Positions 1 through 9,203 of a stretch of 64,000 bases of DNA are shown here, one piece after another. Position 1 is the first letter of the stretch. Each line of letters starts with the position of its first letter. This stretch comes from Burkholderia anthina (GTDB lineage Bacteria > Pseudomonadota > Gammaproteobacteria > Burkholderiales > Burkholderiaceae): the NCBI RefSeq assembly GCF_902498995.1, contig NZ_CABVLY010000010.1, positions 150,238-214,237 of the forward strand, given 5' to 3'. The notes beneath the pieces are model-generated. The model was given only the letters and a program-made list of their open reading frames with translations, searched no databases and was not told the DNA's origin. The position numbers were made by a program, and so were the translations under genes.

Positions 1-1161
1 GCTGTTGGTTTCGCCTTCCTGCAGTGCGCTCGTGAAATAGAAGCCGCGGAAGATCGGCTTGTACTGGAACGGGTTGTTTTCGAACAGCGTCGCGAGGAAC
101 GCGCGCAGCGACGGCTTGATCGTCGAGAATTCGAGCGGGAAGCTCAGCTGGCCCGGCGACAACTGGTTGCCGCGCGACAGCGACAGCTGCGCGACGCTGA
201 TTTCCTTCAGCCCTTCGTACAGTTCCTCGAAGTGCGTGTCGAACTGCGCGACGACGTCGCGCTTGTCGTCCGGCTCGTAGGGCAGGGTGGCGCCCCACAC
301 GCGGTCGTACTCGTGCTTGTCGCTGCTGCTGAAGAATTCGGTGAAGCCGGTGATCAGGTCGGCCTTCGTGAACATCACGTAGACCGGTGCGAACACTTCG
401 AGCTTTTCCGTCAGTTCCTGAACGCGCTGGCGGAGGTTTTTCGCGAGGTTGATCGCAAATTCGGGGCGGTTGCCGGTGAGTTCGGCGATGCTGGCGGTGA
501 CGATGATGCCGTTGATCGGCGCCTTCGGACGGTAGCGCTTCAGCAGGCCGAGAAAGCCGAGCCATTCGCTGCGGTCTTCCTCGTGTACCGAATAGCGGCC
601 GGCCGTGTCGAGCAGGATCCCTTCGGTCGTGAAGAACCAGTCGCAGTTACGCGTGCCGCCGATGCCGTGGATCACGGCGCTGTTCTTGTCCGCGAACGGA
701 AACTGCAGGCCCGAGTTCAGCACGGCGCTGCTCTTGCCCGCGGCCGGATTGCCGATCACGATGTACCACGGCAGTTCGTACAGCGCGGAGCCGCCCGACA
801 CTTGGCCGATCTTCGACGTCTTGATCGTCTTCACAGCGTCGGACAGGCGCGTGCGCAGCACGTCGAGGTCTGCCGTCTTCGCATCGGGTGCGATCGCGGC
901 GGCGGCCGGTGCCGCGATCTTGCCGGTTTCCGCCTGCTCTTCCAGCACCTGGCCGAGCTGCTGGTTCGCGCGCTTCACGCGCCAGCGGCGCCACAACGCG
1001 ACGCCGAGCCACAGCACGAGGATCGCCGCGAAGGCGATCGCTGCCCACAGGAGCGGCAACTGCAGCATGTCGACGGCGATGAAGAGAATCGCCGCTAGCG
1101 CGACGATCCCGACGATCGAGAGCGTACGCGGATGAGTCAGCACGTTGAGGATGCGTTGCAT
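1..1161 (-). CDS. tssM: Type VI secretion membrane protein TssM (IcmF family), N-terminal part
   Basis: The inner-membrane subunit of the type VI secretion TssJLM complex, which anchors the machine across the envelope. Only the first 387 residues are in the window; the gene runs off the left edge. Two membrane segments lie near residues 14-33 and 36-57, followed by a cytoplasmic NTPase-like domain with Walker A GNPAAGKSS (137-145) and a DTAGR motif (185-189). The start is the ATG at 1161, opening MQRILNVLT. It reads in the same direction as the M15 peptidase gene 301 bases upstream. The family assignment is firm; whether the protein is complete cannot be seen here. Confidence 0.95.
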   Translation of the reverse strand, partial: MQRILNVLTHPRTLSIVGIVALAAILFIAVDMLQLPLLWAAIAFAAILVLWLGVALWRRWRVKRANQQLGQVLEEQAETGKIAAPAAAAIAPDAKTADLDVLRTRLSDAVKTIKTSKIGQVSGGSALYELPWYIVIGNPAAGKSSAVLNSGLQFPFADKNSAVIHGIGGTRNCDWFFTTEGILLDTAGRYSVHEEDRSEWLGFLGLLKRYRPKAPINGIIVTASIAELTGNRPEFAINLAKNLRQRVQELTEKLEVFAPVYVMFTKADLITGFTEFFSSSDKHEYDRVWGATLPYEPDDKRDVVAQFDTHFEELYEGLKEISVAQLSLSRGNQLSPGQLSFPLEFSTIKPSLRAFLATLFENNPFQYKPIFRGFYFTSALQEGETNS

Positions 1162-1462
1162 AGGACGTTCAGGTTCCGGTGCGATTCGGTGAGGCGACGC
1201 AGGCGCGTCGAGCGGCAAGAGTGGCGCCGCGGTGTGTCGCCATGCTGTCAGACGGGATGAAGGGGGCTGGCATCAATGCGCTCGCGGCATCGGAGAAGGC
1301 GCGCGCATTAATGAAAGGACGCTGTGAGAATTAAAACGGAAGCGGCGGCCTGAAAAAATCGTGCAACGGAATGCCCGATCGATTGCGCCGCCCAAATAGT
1401 TTCCTGCCGGGTGATTAAAAAGCCCCATGCCGCCCTCATTATTTCTTGTACGACAGCCCTGA
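1162..1462. other. Intergenic stretch between the M15 peptidase gene and tssM
   Basis: About 300 bases with no convincing ORF. The half nearer the peptidase gene is AT-richer (about 1300-1460) and could hold a promoter for tssM, but I see no -35/-10 pair with good spacing. Confidence 0.4.
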
Positions 1463-2308
1463 CTAGCTGCCGCGTCCCAGTTTAAAACCGGGTTTATGGT
1501 ATTCCACGTGCCCGAGATCCATCATCTTCCAGCGGCCCCCCCAGGTCAGGCCGACCTGCTCGGCAACTTGTCCGTACAACTGGTAGCCGCGCATCGCCCA
1601 GGGATCTTTCTCGGAAATGACCAGCTTGCCGTCGCGCAGGAATGCGTTGTCGGCCGCCAGCCCGAATTGGTGATAACTCTGGAAGGCCGCCGCGTTGGTC
1701 ACGTTGGTGCCCATCTGCGCGAGCCGGTTCTGGCGTTCCGGGCTCCGATAACCTTCCAGCAGCGCCATTTCATAACCATATTGTTCGTGCATGATCTTGT
1801 AGACCAGCAGCAAACGCGTGCGGAAGTCGGGATCCAGCAGGTTCCAGTCGCGGCTCGCATCCTTCAGCGCCGGCCGTACCTGTTCGACTTCCTTCGTGGC
1901 AAAGACTTCAGGCGGCAGCGGCGGAGGCGGGACGAGCTGCTCGCCCTGCAGCAACGCGGCGATCTTCTCGTCGGGCACGCGCGCCGTGTCGTCGTACTGA
2001 AACAATTGCCGACCGCGTAACGCAATGGCCACCAATGGCGGCGTCGCAAGAATACCTGCCGATACCATAATCATCAAGCGCCGTCGAATCAGTAAATTTT
2101 GCGCATCACTTAATGCGTCGCGGGTAATGCTTGCCGATTTAACAATTCGACTTCGCGTACGCGCGGCGCGATCGTTCGCACGGCGCGTTAGACGGCCGTG
2201 AAACTGGGCGACGGATTCGAAAACGGTCGCGCGGATACCCGGTAAAAGCAACAGTGCCGCGACCGCGACGGCAAGGGCGAAATAGGCGACGAGTGCGACG
2301 GCAATCAA
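1463..2308 (-). CDS. Membrane-anchored M15 (VanY-type) peptidase, TagX-like
   Basis: Predicted zinc D,D-carboxypeptidase or L,D-endopeptidase that cuts peptidoglycan stem peptides. The N terminus is hydrophobic (about 3-24) and a second membrane segment spans about 79-98, so the catalytic domain should face the periplasm. The M15 zinc signature is visible: SYHQFGLAAD gives H213 and D220, and GHVEYH gives E269 and H271. The start is TTG at 2308, supported by a GGGGA ribosome site six bases upstream. It reads toward tssM; M15 enzymes such as Acinetobacter TagX help assemble type VI machines by local wall cutting, so the same role is inferred here. Confidence 0.85.
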   Translation of the reverse strand: MIAVALVAYFALAVAVAALLLLPGIRATVFESVAQFHGRLTRRANDRAARTRSRIVKSASITRDALSDAQNLLIRRRLMIMVSAGILATPPLVAIALRGRQLFQYDDTARVPDEKIAALLQGEQLVPPPPLPPEVFATKEVEQVRPALKDASRDWNLLDPDFRTRLLLVYKIMHEQYGYEMALLEGYRSPERQNRLAQMGTNVTNAAAFQSYHQFGLAADNAFLRDGKLVISEKDPWAMRGYQLYGQVAEQVGLTWGGRWKMMDLGHVEYHKPGFKLGRGS

Positions 2309-2429
2309 CGAAATCCCCGGAAATTGGAATTGATTGTGTTTTGCAATGCTTGCTCTTAGAATCAGGCTGCTTTGAGAGGCCGGGCTATATTATCGCGGTG
2401 AATTAAACCAGGATTCAATGAGACGCTGA

Positions 2430-3395
2430 ATGAGTGCGCCGGAAAATTCAAATTCGAAAACCCCGCCTAGCCTGCTGTCCGACAGCAAGCCGGCAGGCGA
2501 GGGTGGACCGCAGCAATCGCGCATTCTCGCGAATCTGGAAGGACGTGTCACGCCGCCGGCCGAATCGTCGCGCCGCTCGCTGAAGGGGCCGATCGCGGCC
2601 GTGGTCGCGCTCGTGGTCGCCGTCGGCGGCTGGGGCGCATGGCGCTGGCAGCAGCAATCCGGCGAGCCGGCCGTCGTGGCCGCCGCGCCCGCGCAGGCAG
2701 CCGCGAAGGCCGAACCGGCCAGCGGTGCCGCGCAGGTCGCGCAGAATGCCGCGTCGGCGGCGTCCGCCGTTCAACCGGCGACGATCGTCAACGAGGATGC
2801 CGCATCCGCGACCGTTGCGTCCGCATCGTCCGCGTCCGGCACGGACGACAGCCGTCTGTCGCGTGCGCTCGCGAACGGGGCCGACGATACGCCGGGCGCC
2901 GCTACCGCTACCGCAGGCGCAGCCGCCGCGGCAACGGCAGCCGCGGTTGCAACGACGAAAACCGCGAAAGCCGACGCAGCGAAGAACGACAAGGTCGCGG
3001 CACGCAGCAAGGCAGAGGCCAAGGCCGACGCGAAGGCGGAGGCCCGCAAGCACCGCAAGGAACAGGCAGAGCTCGCGCAGGCGAAGAAGCGTCGCGAAAC
3101 GGCGGCCCGTACCGGCGGTGCGCGATCGTCAGGGAAGGACGATCCGGATGCCGATCTGCTGGCGGCGCTCGTCGCGCGCACGAAACCGGCCGACAAGAAG
3201 ACCGCCGCGCAGAAGGCGCAGGCCGGGCCGACGAAGACGGCGGCCGCGACGGGCGGCTCGCTCGCCTCGCGCGTGAAGGACTGCTCGGAGCGTGGTTTCT
3301 TCGAGGATCAGCTGTGCCGCTGGCGCGTTTGCGAGGGCCACTGGGGCAAGGATCCGGCATGCCCGGCCGCCGCGCAGTCCGAGACGCGGCAGTAA
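2430..3395 (+). CDS. Ala-rich single-pass membrane protein with a Cys-rich tail, function unknown
   Basis: 321 residues, not recognised as a named family. The N terminus (1-50) is hydrophilic, one membrane segment spans about 54-71, and a long low-complexity Ala/Lys region (80-275) follows. The last 40 residues are different in character: four cysteines (285, 296, 301, 311) with several Trp in a compact block, suggesting a small disulfide-bonded or metal-binding periplasmic domain. It is divergent from the M15 peptidase gene (121 bases apart) and at the edge of the type VI region, so a link to secretion is possible but unproven. Confidence 0.75.
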   Translation: MSAPENSNSKTPPSLLSDSKPAGEGGPQQSRILANLEGRVTPPAESSRRSLKGPIAAVVALVVAVGGWGAWRWQQQSGEPAVVAAAPAQAAAKAEPASGAAQVAQNAASAASAVQPATIVNEDAASATVASASSASGTDDSRLSRALANGADDTPGAATATAGAAAAATAAAVATTKTAKADAAKNDKVAARSKAEAKADAKAEARKHRKEQAELAQAKKRRETAARTGGARSSGKDDPDADLLAALVARTKPADKKTAAQKAQAGPTKTAAATGGSLASRVKDCSERGFFEDQLCRWRVCEGHWGKDPACPAAAQSETRQ

Positions 3396-3585
3396 GCTGC
3401 ATTACACTACCGGTTCATCGCACACGCGCCGCCCTCGAGCGGCGCGTTGCTTTTGGGGCCGCGGGCGGCGCGCGCATCGTCGTGTGTGACAGAGTCACGC
3501 GAGTGTCACACGCGTCGTGCATACGTTTCCTTTCTTTTCCCGGCGTGGCGCCGCGATGCGCGATGCGCGGCGCGGTGCGCGCAGC

Positions 3586-4629
3586 ATGACCTTCGACACG
3601 ATGGATCTGATCGTACAGACTTACGGCGCCGATACGTCCGGCATGGTGTGCGGATTCCGCTTCGTCCCGGGCGGGTCGGGCGCAATGCTCGATGCCGACG
3701 CGGCCGCCGCGTGGCTGCATACGTGCCGCGGGCACGAGGCGGTGGCATCGGACGATTTCGTCTGGCTGCACTTCAATCTCGCGCACGGCGCGAGCGAGCG
3801 CTGGATGCGCACGCACCTCGGGCTGCCCGACAGCTTCTTCGAATTCCTGCACGAAGGATCGCGTTCGACGCGCATCGAGCAGGAGGACGGCGCGCTGCGC
3901 GCGATCGTCAACGACGTGATGTTCAATCTCGAGCTGACGCCGTCGGAAATCGCGACGCTGTTCGTCCATGTCGAGCGGCGCATCATGGTCACCGCGCGGC
4001 TCAAGCCGCTGCGCTCGGTCGATACGCTGCGCGCATGCGTGCGCGACGGCGAGCAGTTCCGGTCGCCGGCCGAACTGCTCGTGCACCTGCTGCACGACCA
4101 GGCCGACCTCCTGATCCAGATCATGCGACGCACGAGCGTCGACGTCGATCGCATCGAGGATCGCTTCCTGTCGCAGCGGCTCACGTCGAATCGCGTCGAG
4201 CTGGGTGCGATGCGCCGCACGCTGACGCGCCTGCAACGCATGCTGGCGCCCGAGCCCGGGTCGATCTTCCGGCTGCTGGCGAAGCCGCCCGCGTGGCTGC
4301 ATGCCGAAGACGTGCAGGAGTTGCGCGAGTCGACCGAGGAATTCTCGCTCGTGCTCGCCGATCTGTCGGGGCTCAACGAGCGGATCAAGCTGCTGCAGGA
4401 AGAGATCGGCTCGCGGCTCGACGAGCAGAACAACCGGACGCTCTTCACGCTGACGCTCGTGACCGTGATCGCACTGCCGATCAATATCGTCGCGGGCTTT
4501 TTCGGGATGAACGTCGGCGGTGTGCCGTTCTCGGAGAACAAGCACGGGTTCTGGCTGATGGTGCTGCTGGTGGCGGGCTTTACCGCGCTCGCCGCATGGT
4601 GGGCGTTTCGCCGGCGCGACGATCGCTAG
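3586..4629 (+). CDS. CorA/ZntB-family divalent metal transporter
   Basis: Inner-membrane channel-type transporter for Mg2+ or Zn2+. A long cytoplasmic alpha/beta and coiled domain (about 1-280) precedes two C-terminal membrane helices (about 285-304 and 321-340). The family signature GMN is at 307-309, at the end of the first helix, followed by a short VGGVPF loop of the kind common in ZntB-like members. The ATG at 3586 gives 347 residues, usual for the family; an upstream in-frame GTG at 3517 would add 23 basic residues and has no clear ribosome site. The metal cannot be decided from sequence. Confidence 0.9.
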   Translation: MTFDTMDLIVQTYGADTSGMVCGFRFVPGGSGAMLDADAAAAWLHTCRGHEAVASDDFVWLHFNLAHGASERWMRTHLGLPDSFFEFLHEGSRSTRIEQEDGALRAIVNDVMFNLELTPSEIATLFVHVERRIMVTARLKPLRSVDTLRACVRDGEQFRSPAELLVHLLHDQADLLIQIMRRTSVDVDRIEDRFLSQRLTSNRVELGAMRRTLTRLQRMLAPEPGSIFRLLAKPPAWLHAEDVQELRESTEEFSLVLADLSGLNERIKLLQEEIGSRLDEQNNRTLFTLTLVTVIALPINIVAGFFGMNVGGVPFSENKHGFWLMVLLVAGFTALAAWWAFRRRDDR

Positions 4630-4670
4630 CGGCGGCCGCATCACGCCGGGCGCGGCACGCCGGCAACGCG

Positions 4671-4823
4671 TCAGCGCAGCAGCGTGATCGCGTGCTCGCC
4701 GATCACCATCCCGAGCAGGCCGACGAGCGCGACGAGCGGCGGGGCCGGCGAGCGCACGTGCAGCAGTGCGTACAGCACGCCGACGCCGAGGCCCACCGCA
4801 AGCGAAAGCAGGTAATTCATCAT
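4671..4823 (-). CDS. xapX: XapX domain small membrane protein
   Basis: A 50-residue protein that is almost entirely two membrane helices (about 3-22 and 28-47) separated by the short loop LHVRSPAPP, the pattern of the XapX/DUF1427 family. The start ATG at 4823 has a GGAGAC site upstream. It begins 23 bases after the MDR oxidoreductase stop on the same strand, so the two are probably co-transcribed. Function unknown; XapX proteins were named from a xanthosine-related context, which says little about the role here. Confidence 0.8.
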   Translation of the reverse strand: MMNYLLSLAVGLGVGVLYALLHVRSPAPPLVALVGLLGMVIGEHAITLLR

Positions 4824-4846
4824 GGCGGTCTCCGTGCCGGGCGGCG

Positions 4847-5824
4847 TCACGGTTTGAGGATCACGCGCTCGCGCGCGCCGGCCAGCACTGCGCGATATGC
4901 ATCGTGCGCGCGCTCGAGCGGGTACGTGTACGCCTCCTCGATCGGGAACGCGCGCAGCGTGCCGTTGCCGAAGCCGGGCGCGAGCGTATCGAGGATGTTC
5001 GCGACCGCGGTGCCGCCGAGCTGCAGCGAATCGACGCCGACGTACGTGTGCTGGCCGCGATAGAACGAGAAGATGTCGAACGGCACGCTGCGGTCGATCG
5101 TCGAGATGAAGATCTGGCGCCCACCGATCGCCATCGATGCGTTCGCCGCTTCGAAATACGGGCTGCCCACCGTGTTGTAGACGATGTCCGCGCCGTGCCC
5201 GCCGGTCGCCGCGCGCACCGCGTCGGCCACCGCTTCGCGCGAAGCGTCGATCACGCGCACGTCGCCCGATGCGTGGCCGCGATAGGCGCCGGGGCCGCGC
5301 TCGACGCCGATCACCGTTGCGCCGCGCGCGGTCGCAAGCTGGATCGCGGCCTGGCCGACCTTGCCGTTTGCGCCGAACACGAGCACGACGTCGCCGGCCT
5401 CGGGCATGCCGGCGCGCCGCAGCCCTTCGTACGCGGTGACGAACGGCACGCCGATGCCGGCCGCTTCGTCGAGCGTCAGCACGGCCGGCTTGCGGCGTAC
5501 TTGCGCGGCATCGAGCACCAGCCATTGCGCATGCGAGCCGTCGCGCCCGACGCCGAGGTCGCCGCCCGAGCCCCATACCGGCGCACCGATCCAGCCGTCG
5601 GGGCCGCCGCGCACGATGCCGGCCCAGTCGCGGCCGGGCGTGCGCGGCCACACCGCATGCGGCATGCGCCCGAGCGCGGCTTTCACGTCGCTCGGATTGA
5701 CGCCGGCCGCGCGCACCTCGATCAGCATCTGGCCGTCGCCCGGCACGGGCGGGTCGACTTCCCTGACGCGTGCGTCGAGCGACTCGATGTCGGGAGCGGG
5801 GGCGTCGAAGCGGATGCTGCGCAT
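4847..5824 (-). CDS. MDR-family zinc-independent oxidoreductase (quinone reductase-like)
   Basis: 325-residue NAD(P)H-dependent medium-chain reductase. The N-terminal GroES-like domain carries AAGVNPSDVK (39-48) in place of zinc ligands, as in quinone oxidoreductases. The Rossmann domain has GANGKVG at 151-157. The start MRSIRF at 5824 is preceded by GGAGAT. It is divergent from a LysR gene 159 bases away that probably controls it, and is followed by xapX. The physiological substrate cannot be told. Confidence 0.88.
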   Translation of the reverse strand: MRSIRFDAPAPDIESLDARVREVDPPVPGDGQMLIEVRAAGVNPSDVKAALGRMPHAVWPRTPGRDWAGIVRGGPDGWIGAPVWGSGGDLGVGRDGSHAQWLVLDAAQVRRKPAVLTLDEAAGIGVPFVTAYEGLRRAGMPEAGDVVLVFGANGKVGQAAIQLATARGATVIGVERGPGAYRGHASGDVRVIDASREAVADAVRAATGGHGADIVYNTVGSPYFEAANASMAIGGRQIFISTIDRSVPFDIFSFYRGQHTYVGVDSLQLGGTAVANILDTLAPGFGNGTLRAFPIEEAYTYPLERAHDAYRAVLAGARERVILKP

Positions 5825-5983
5825 GATGATCTCCGTGAAGAGGGGCTGGCGCGCTGCCCGGCGGGCGGGCGCATGCAGCGGTGGAACAGGATGACTGGAG
5901 TCTAGTCGGCCGGATTTGACATGGAAATGTGCAAAGGCGAATGATTGCTTTGCATTTATTGCATAGCAATCCCGGGAGCCGGC

Positions 5984-6904
5984 ATGGACGACTTTCTTTC
6001 TCCGCATCTGGCGCTGTTCGTCGACGTGGTCGACCAGCAGAGCTTTTCGGCGGCCGCGCGCCGGCTGGGCGTCGCCGCATCGTCGGTCACGCGGCGCATC
6101 GACCGGCTCGAGGCGCAGCTCGGCATCCGCCTTCTGCATCGCACCACGCACGCGCTTCGGCCGACCGAGGCCGGTCTGCTGCTGTACGGTCGCGCGACGC
6201 GGATGCTCGCCGAGCTGCGCGGGCTGCAGGAGGACCTGCACAGCCAGCACGACGAGCCGAGCGGGCTGCTGCGCGTCGACTGTCCGGCACCGTTCGGCCG
6301 CAGGCACCTGATGGCCGCGCTGGCCGCGTTCATGCAGCGTCATCCGGCGCTGCAGGTCGACCTGTTGCTGACGGACAGCATGGTCGATCCGCAAGGCACG
6401 CGGCTCGGCTCCGACGTCGATCTCGCGGTGCGCATCGGCCCGCTGGAAGACACGCGCTTCGTCGCGACCGTGCTCGCGCCGCAACGCCGCGTGCTGTGCG
6501 CGAGCCCCGACTACGTCGCGCGGCGCGGCGAACCCGAATCGCCCGACGCGCTGGCCGGGCACGATTGCCTCGCGTGGCACGGCGCGCCGCCGCCGGGCGC
6601 ATGGCGTTTCGACGGCCGCCGTCACGTGCCGTCGCAGCCGCGGTTTCGCAGCAACCATTCCGAGGCGCTGCTCGAAGCGGCGATCGACGGGCTCGGCGTC
6701 GCGCACCTGCCGACCTGGCTCGCGGGGGACGCGCTGCGCGACGGTCGGCTGCGTGCCTTGCTGCCGCGTTATGCGGCCGCGCCCGAGCCGGCGACGATTC
6801 ACGTGTTGCGCCAGCAGGCGCGCGGCAGCGCCCGCGCGTCGCGGCTGGTCGCGTTCCTCGCCACGTGGTTCGCGCAGCCCGCGTGGGATGCCGCGTGGGC
6901 GTGA
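5984..6904 (+). CDS. LysR-family transcriptional regulator
   Basis: 306-residue DNA-binding regulator with an N-terminal winged helix-turn-helix (about 3-62, containing QSFSAAARRLGVAASSVTRR) and a C-terminal effector-binding domain. The ATG at 5984 is chosen because GGGAG lies just upstream and the HTH then begins in the usual place; an in-frame ATG at 5945 adds 13 residues with no support. It is divergent from the MDR oxidoreductase gene, the classic arrangement for a LysR regulator and its target. Inducer unknown. Confidence 0.92.
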   Translation: MDDFLSPHLALFVDVVDQQSFSAAARRLGVAASSVTRRIDRLEAQLGIRLLHRTTHALRPTEAGLLLYGRATRMLAELRGLQEDLHSQHDEPSGLLRVDCPAPFGRRHLMAALAAFMQRHPALQVDLLLTDSMVDPQGTRLGSDVDLAVRIGPLEDTRFVATVLAPQRRVLCASPDYVARRGEPESPDALAGHDCLAWHGAPPPGAWRFDGRRHVPSQPRFRSNHSEALLEAAIDGLGVAHLPTWLAGDALRDGRLRALLPRYAAAPEPATIHVLRQQARGSARASRLVAFLATWFAQPAWDAAWA

Positions 6905-6932
6905 CGACGCGATCGACGGCGTGCAATGAAGA

Positions 6933-6956
6933 ACGGGCCCCGCGTGCGGGGCCCGT
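6933..6956. terminator. Hairpin between convergent lysR and M1 peptidase genes
   Basis: Arms ACGGGCCCCGC and GCGGGGCCCGT separated by two bases, directly downstream of both converging genes. There is no long T run, so termination efficiency is uncertain. Confidence 0.6.
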
Positions 6957-7019
6957 CGAACAGCGGGAAGCGCCGGCCGGCACCGCGGCGTGCGCGGCGC
7001 GGCCGGTCGAACGACAACG

Positions 7020-9203
7020 TTACTGAGCCACCGTCTTGCGCGGCTTGAACATGCCCTGGTAGCGCAGCGTCGGACGCTCCTTCTCCACCGGCGCGATACC
7101 GCCGAAGCTCGGCGTCTGGCGCAGCTTCATCGCGGCCGGCGAAGCGACCGAGCCGATCGACGTCGAACGCGAAGCCGGCGCGAGGTTGTTCGCGACGAGC
7201 AGCGCGGCCTCGCTCTTCAGGTTCGCGAGCAGCACCGGATCGGTCGACGTGTTGATCTGCGTGAGCAGGCCGCTCCATGCCGCGTCGCTGTAGTTCACGA
7301 CGTAGTAGTCGAGGCCGCTCGGATCCGCGACCACGCCCGTGCAGCCTTCGATCCGCGTCTGCGTCTGCGTGTCCTTCAGCGCGAGCGTCGTGTGTTTCGC
7401 GAGACCCTGGCCGTACGCGAGCGTGAGCGGCACCGTCCATTGCAGGCCCGGATACGCGTTCTTGTTCGGGAACGGCTGCTGTCTCAGCGTGACGACCGTC
7501 TGGTTCTTCGTCAGGTCGCACTGCGTGTCGAGCGAGATCAGCGGCACGCCCGTCTGGCGCACGTAGCTGTCGCCGATCGGGCCGACCGGCTGGCCGCTCG
7601 CCTTCGACAGCGCATCCCACAGACGCTTCGGCGTGCCGTTGCCGAACGAGTAGTCGACCAGGTACTGCTGCAGGCCGTGGCGCAGTGTCTGCTCGCCGAG
7701 ATAGTTCTCGAGCGTCTTCAGCACGTGGCCGCCCTTGTCGTACGTGAACGCGCTCGCGCTCAGCACGAAGTCGTTCGACGCCCAGTCGTTGAAGTTCGGT
7801 GCGACCGGGAACGCGTTCGGGCCGATGTCGCGGTTGATCACGCGGTACTTGTTCTTCACCTGGTCGAGCCAGCTGAACTGGTCGGGGAAGAACTGGATCG
7901 TCGTCTTCGTCTCGAAGAACGTCGCGAACGACTCGTTGAGCCACACGTCGTCCCACCAGTCGGTCGTGACCAGATCGCCGAACCACTGGTGTGCGACTTC
8001 GTGCGTCAGCACTTCATTGCCGTACTGCGACATCGGCTGGCCCGGCTGCGGCAGGATGTCGTCGGCGAATTCGAGGATCGAACCCCAGTTCTCCATCCCG
8101 CCGAAGTTCAGATCCTTCTGTTCCTTGAACGCGTCGTTCGCGGCGACCGTGTCGAACTTCGTCAGCGGCAGCGGGATACCCGTGTAGCGGTAGTAGAAAT
8201 CGAGGGCCTGCTTGGTGCGGTCCATTGCCGGCTTCGCCCAGTCGCTCATGCCCGGCGGCGTGAACACGCGCAGATGCAGGCCGCCCTTGCCGCCCGGCAG
8301 CGGGCTCGTGAAATTGTCCTCGTACGTGTCGAACATGCCGCCGCCGAAGAACAGCAGGTACGACGGCATCGGCGGCGTCTTCTCGAACTGCACGAGCTTG
8401 TAGCCGTCGCCGACGTTGGTCGACGGCTTCTCGGCCGCGTTCGACACGACGCGCCAGCTTTGCGGCACTTCGGCCGTCACTTCATAGGTCGGACGGAACG
8501 CGGGTTCGTCCCAGCCCGGGAACCACTGGCGCGCCAGGTTGGTTTCGCCCTGCGTGAGAATCGCGCCGCTCGTCTTGCCGTCGGTGCCCTTCAGGTCGAC
8601 GCGGAAGACGCCTTCCGCCGCCGAGCAGCCCGGATACGGATCGTCGCCGCAGCTGCCGCCCGTCTTCGCGACCGGATCGTCATACGACTTGAAGTTGATG
8701 ATGCCCGACCACTCCATGTGCAGCGAATAGTTGCCCGCCGCGATCGTGCCGCTGACCGGGCGCAACTGGTAGTAGTCGCCCTTGTCCTGCGGCGTCGCGA
8801 TCAGCTGGATGTTGCCCGGCTGCAGCGTGATGCGGCCGTTCGTGAACTTGATCCGGTGGCCGGCGATCACGATGTTGTTGACCGGCTTCAACACCTTGAT
8901 CTCGACGTCGGCGCGCCCGTCGAACGCGTTCAGCGCGTCGTTCGGGCGGAACCATAGCCGGTAGTTGACCGGGACGACGGTGTCCGGGAGTTCGACAGGC
9001 GGCACGTTCTTGTCGACGTTGGCGGTGGCCGGCGGAGGTGCGCTCGGCGGCGTGGTGACGGCGGGCGTCGAGCCCGGCTGCGGTGCGCCGGCGGAGCTGA
9101 GCGCGGAAGCCGAGCCCGTGCCGCCGTCGTCGCCGCCGCATCCGGCGAGTGCCAGTGCGGCGACGAGCGGCAGATAACGCATCTTGCGAATGTTGATCGA
9201 CAT
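7020..9203 (-). CDS. M1-family zinc aminopeptidase, predicted lipoprotein
   Basis: 727 residues. A lipoprotein signal ends in LALAGC (Cys22), then a Ser/Pro-rich linker (28-62) leads to an M1 fold. The exopeptidase motif GGMENWG is at 368-374 and the zinc site HEVAH at 401-405 with the third ligand E424, 18 residues after the second His, as expected. It should trim N-terminal residues from peptides in the periplasm or at the outer membrane. It is shorter at the C terminus than PepN, lacking most of the helical domain. Monocistronic, followed by a hairpin shared with the converging lysR gene. Confidence 0.93.
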   Translation of the reverse strand: MSINIRKMRYLPLVAALALAGCGGDDGGTGSASALSSAGAPQPGSTPAVTTPPSAPPPATANVDKNVPPVELPDTVVPVNYRLWFRPNDALNAFDGRADVEIKVLKPVNNIVIAGHRIKFTNGRITLQPGNIQLIATPQDKGDYYQLRPVSGTIAAGNYSLHMEWSGIINFKSYDDPVAKTGGSCGDDPYPGCSAAEGVFRVDLKGTDGKTSGAILTQGETNLARQWFPGWDEPAFRPTYEVTAEVPQSWRVVSNAAEKPSTNVGDGYKLVQFEKTPPMPSYLLFFGGGMFDTYEDNFTSPLPGGKGGLHLRVFTPPGMSDWAKPAMDRTKQALDFYYRYTGIPLPLTKFDTVAANDAFKEQKDLNFGGMENWGSILEFADDILPQPGQPMSQYGNEVLTHEVAHQWFGDLVTTDWWDDVWLNESFATFFETKTTIQFFPDQFSWLDQVKNKYRVINRDIGPNAFPVAPNFNDWASNDFVLSASAFTYDKGGHVLKTLENYLGEQTLRHGLQQYLVDYSFGNGTPKRLWDALSKASGQPVGPIGDSYVRQTGVPLISLDTQCDLTKNQTVVTLRQQPFPNKNAYPGLQWTVPLTLAYGQGLAKHTTLALKDTQTQTRIEGCTGVVADPSGLDYYVVNYSDAAWSGLLTQINTSTDPVLLANLKSEAALLVANNLAPASRSTSIGSVASPAAMKLRQTPSFGGIAPVEKERPTLRYQGMFKPRKTVAQ

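Noticed and set aside
4671..6080. 469-codon frame ending in the XapX protein
   Set aside because: Only its last 50 codons are real; the rest is out of frame with the oxidoreductase on the same strand.
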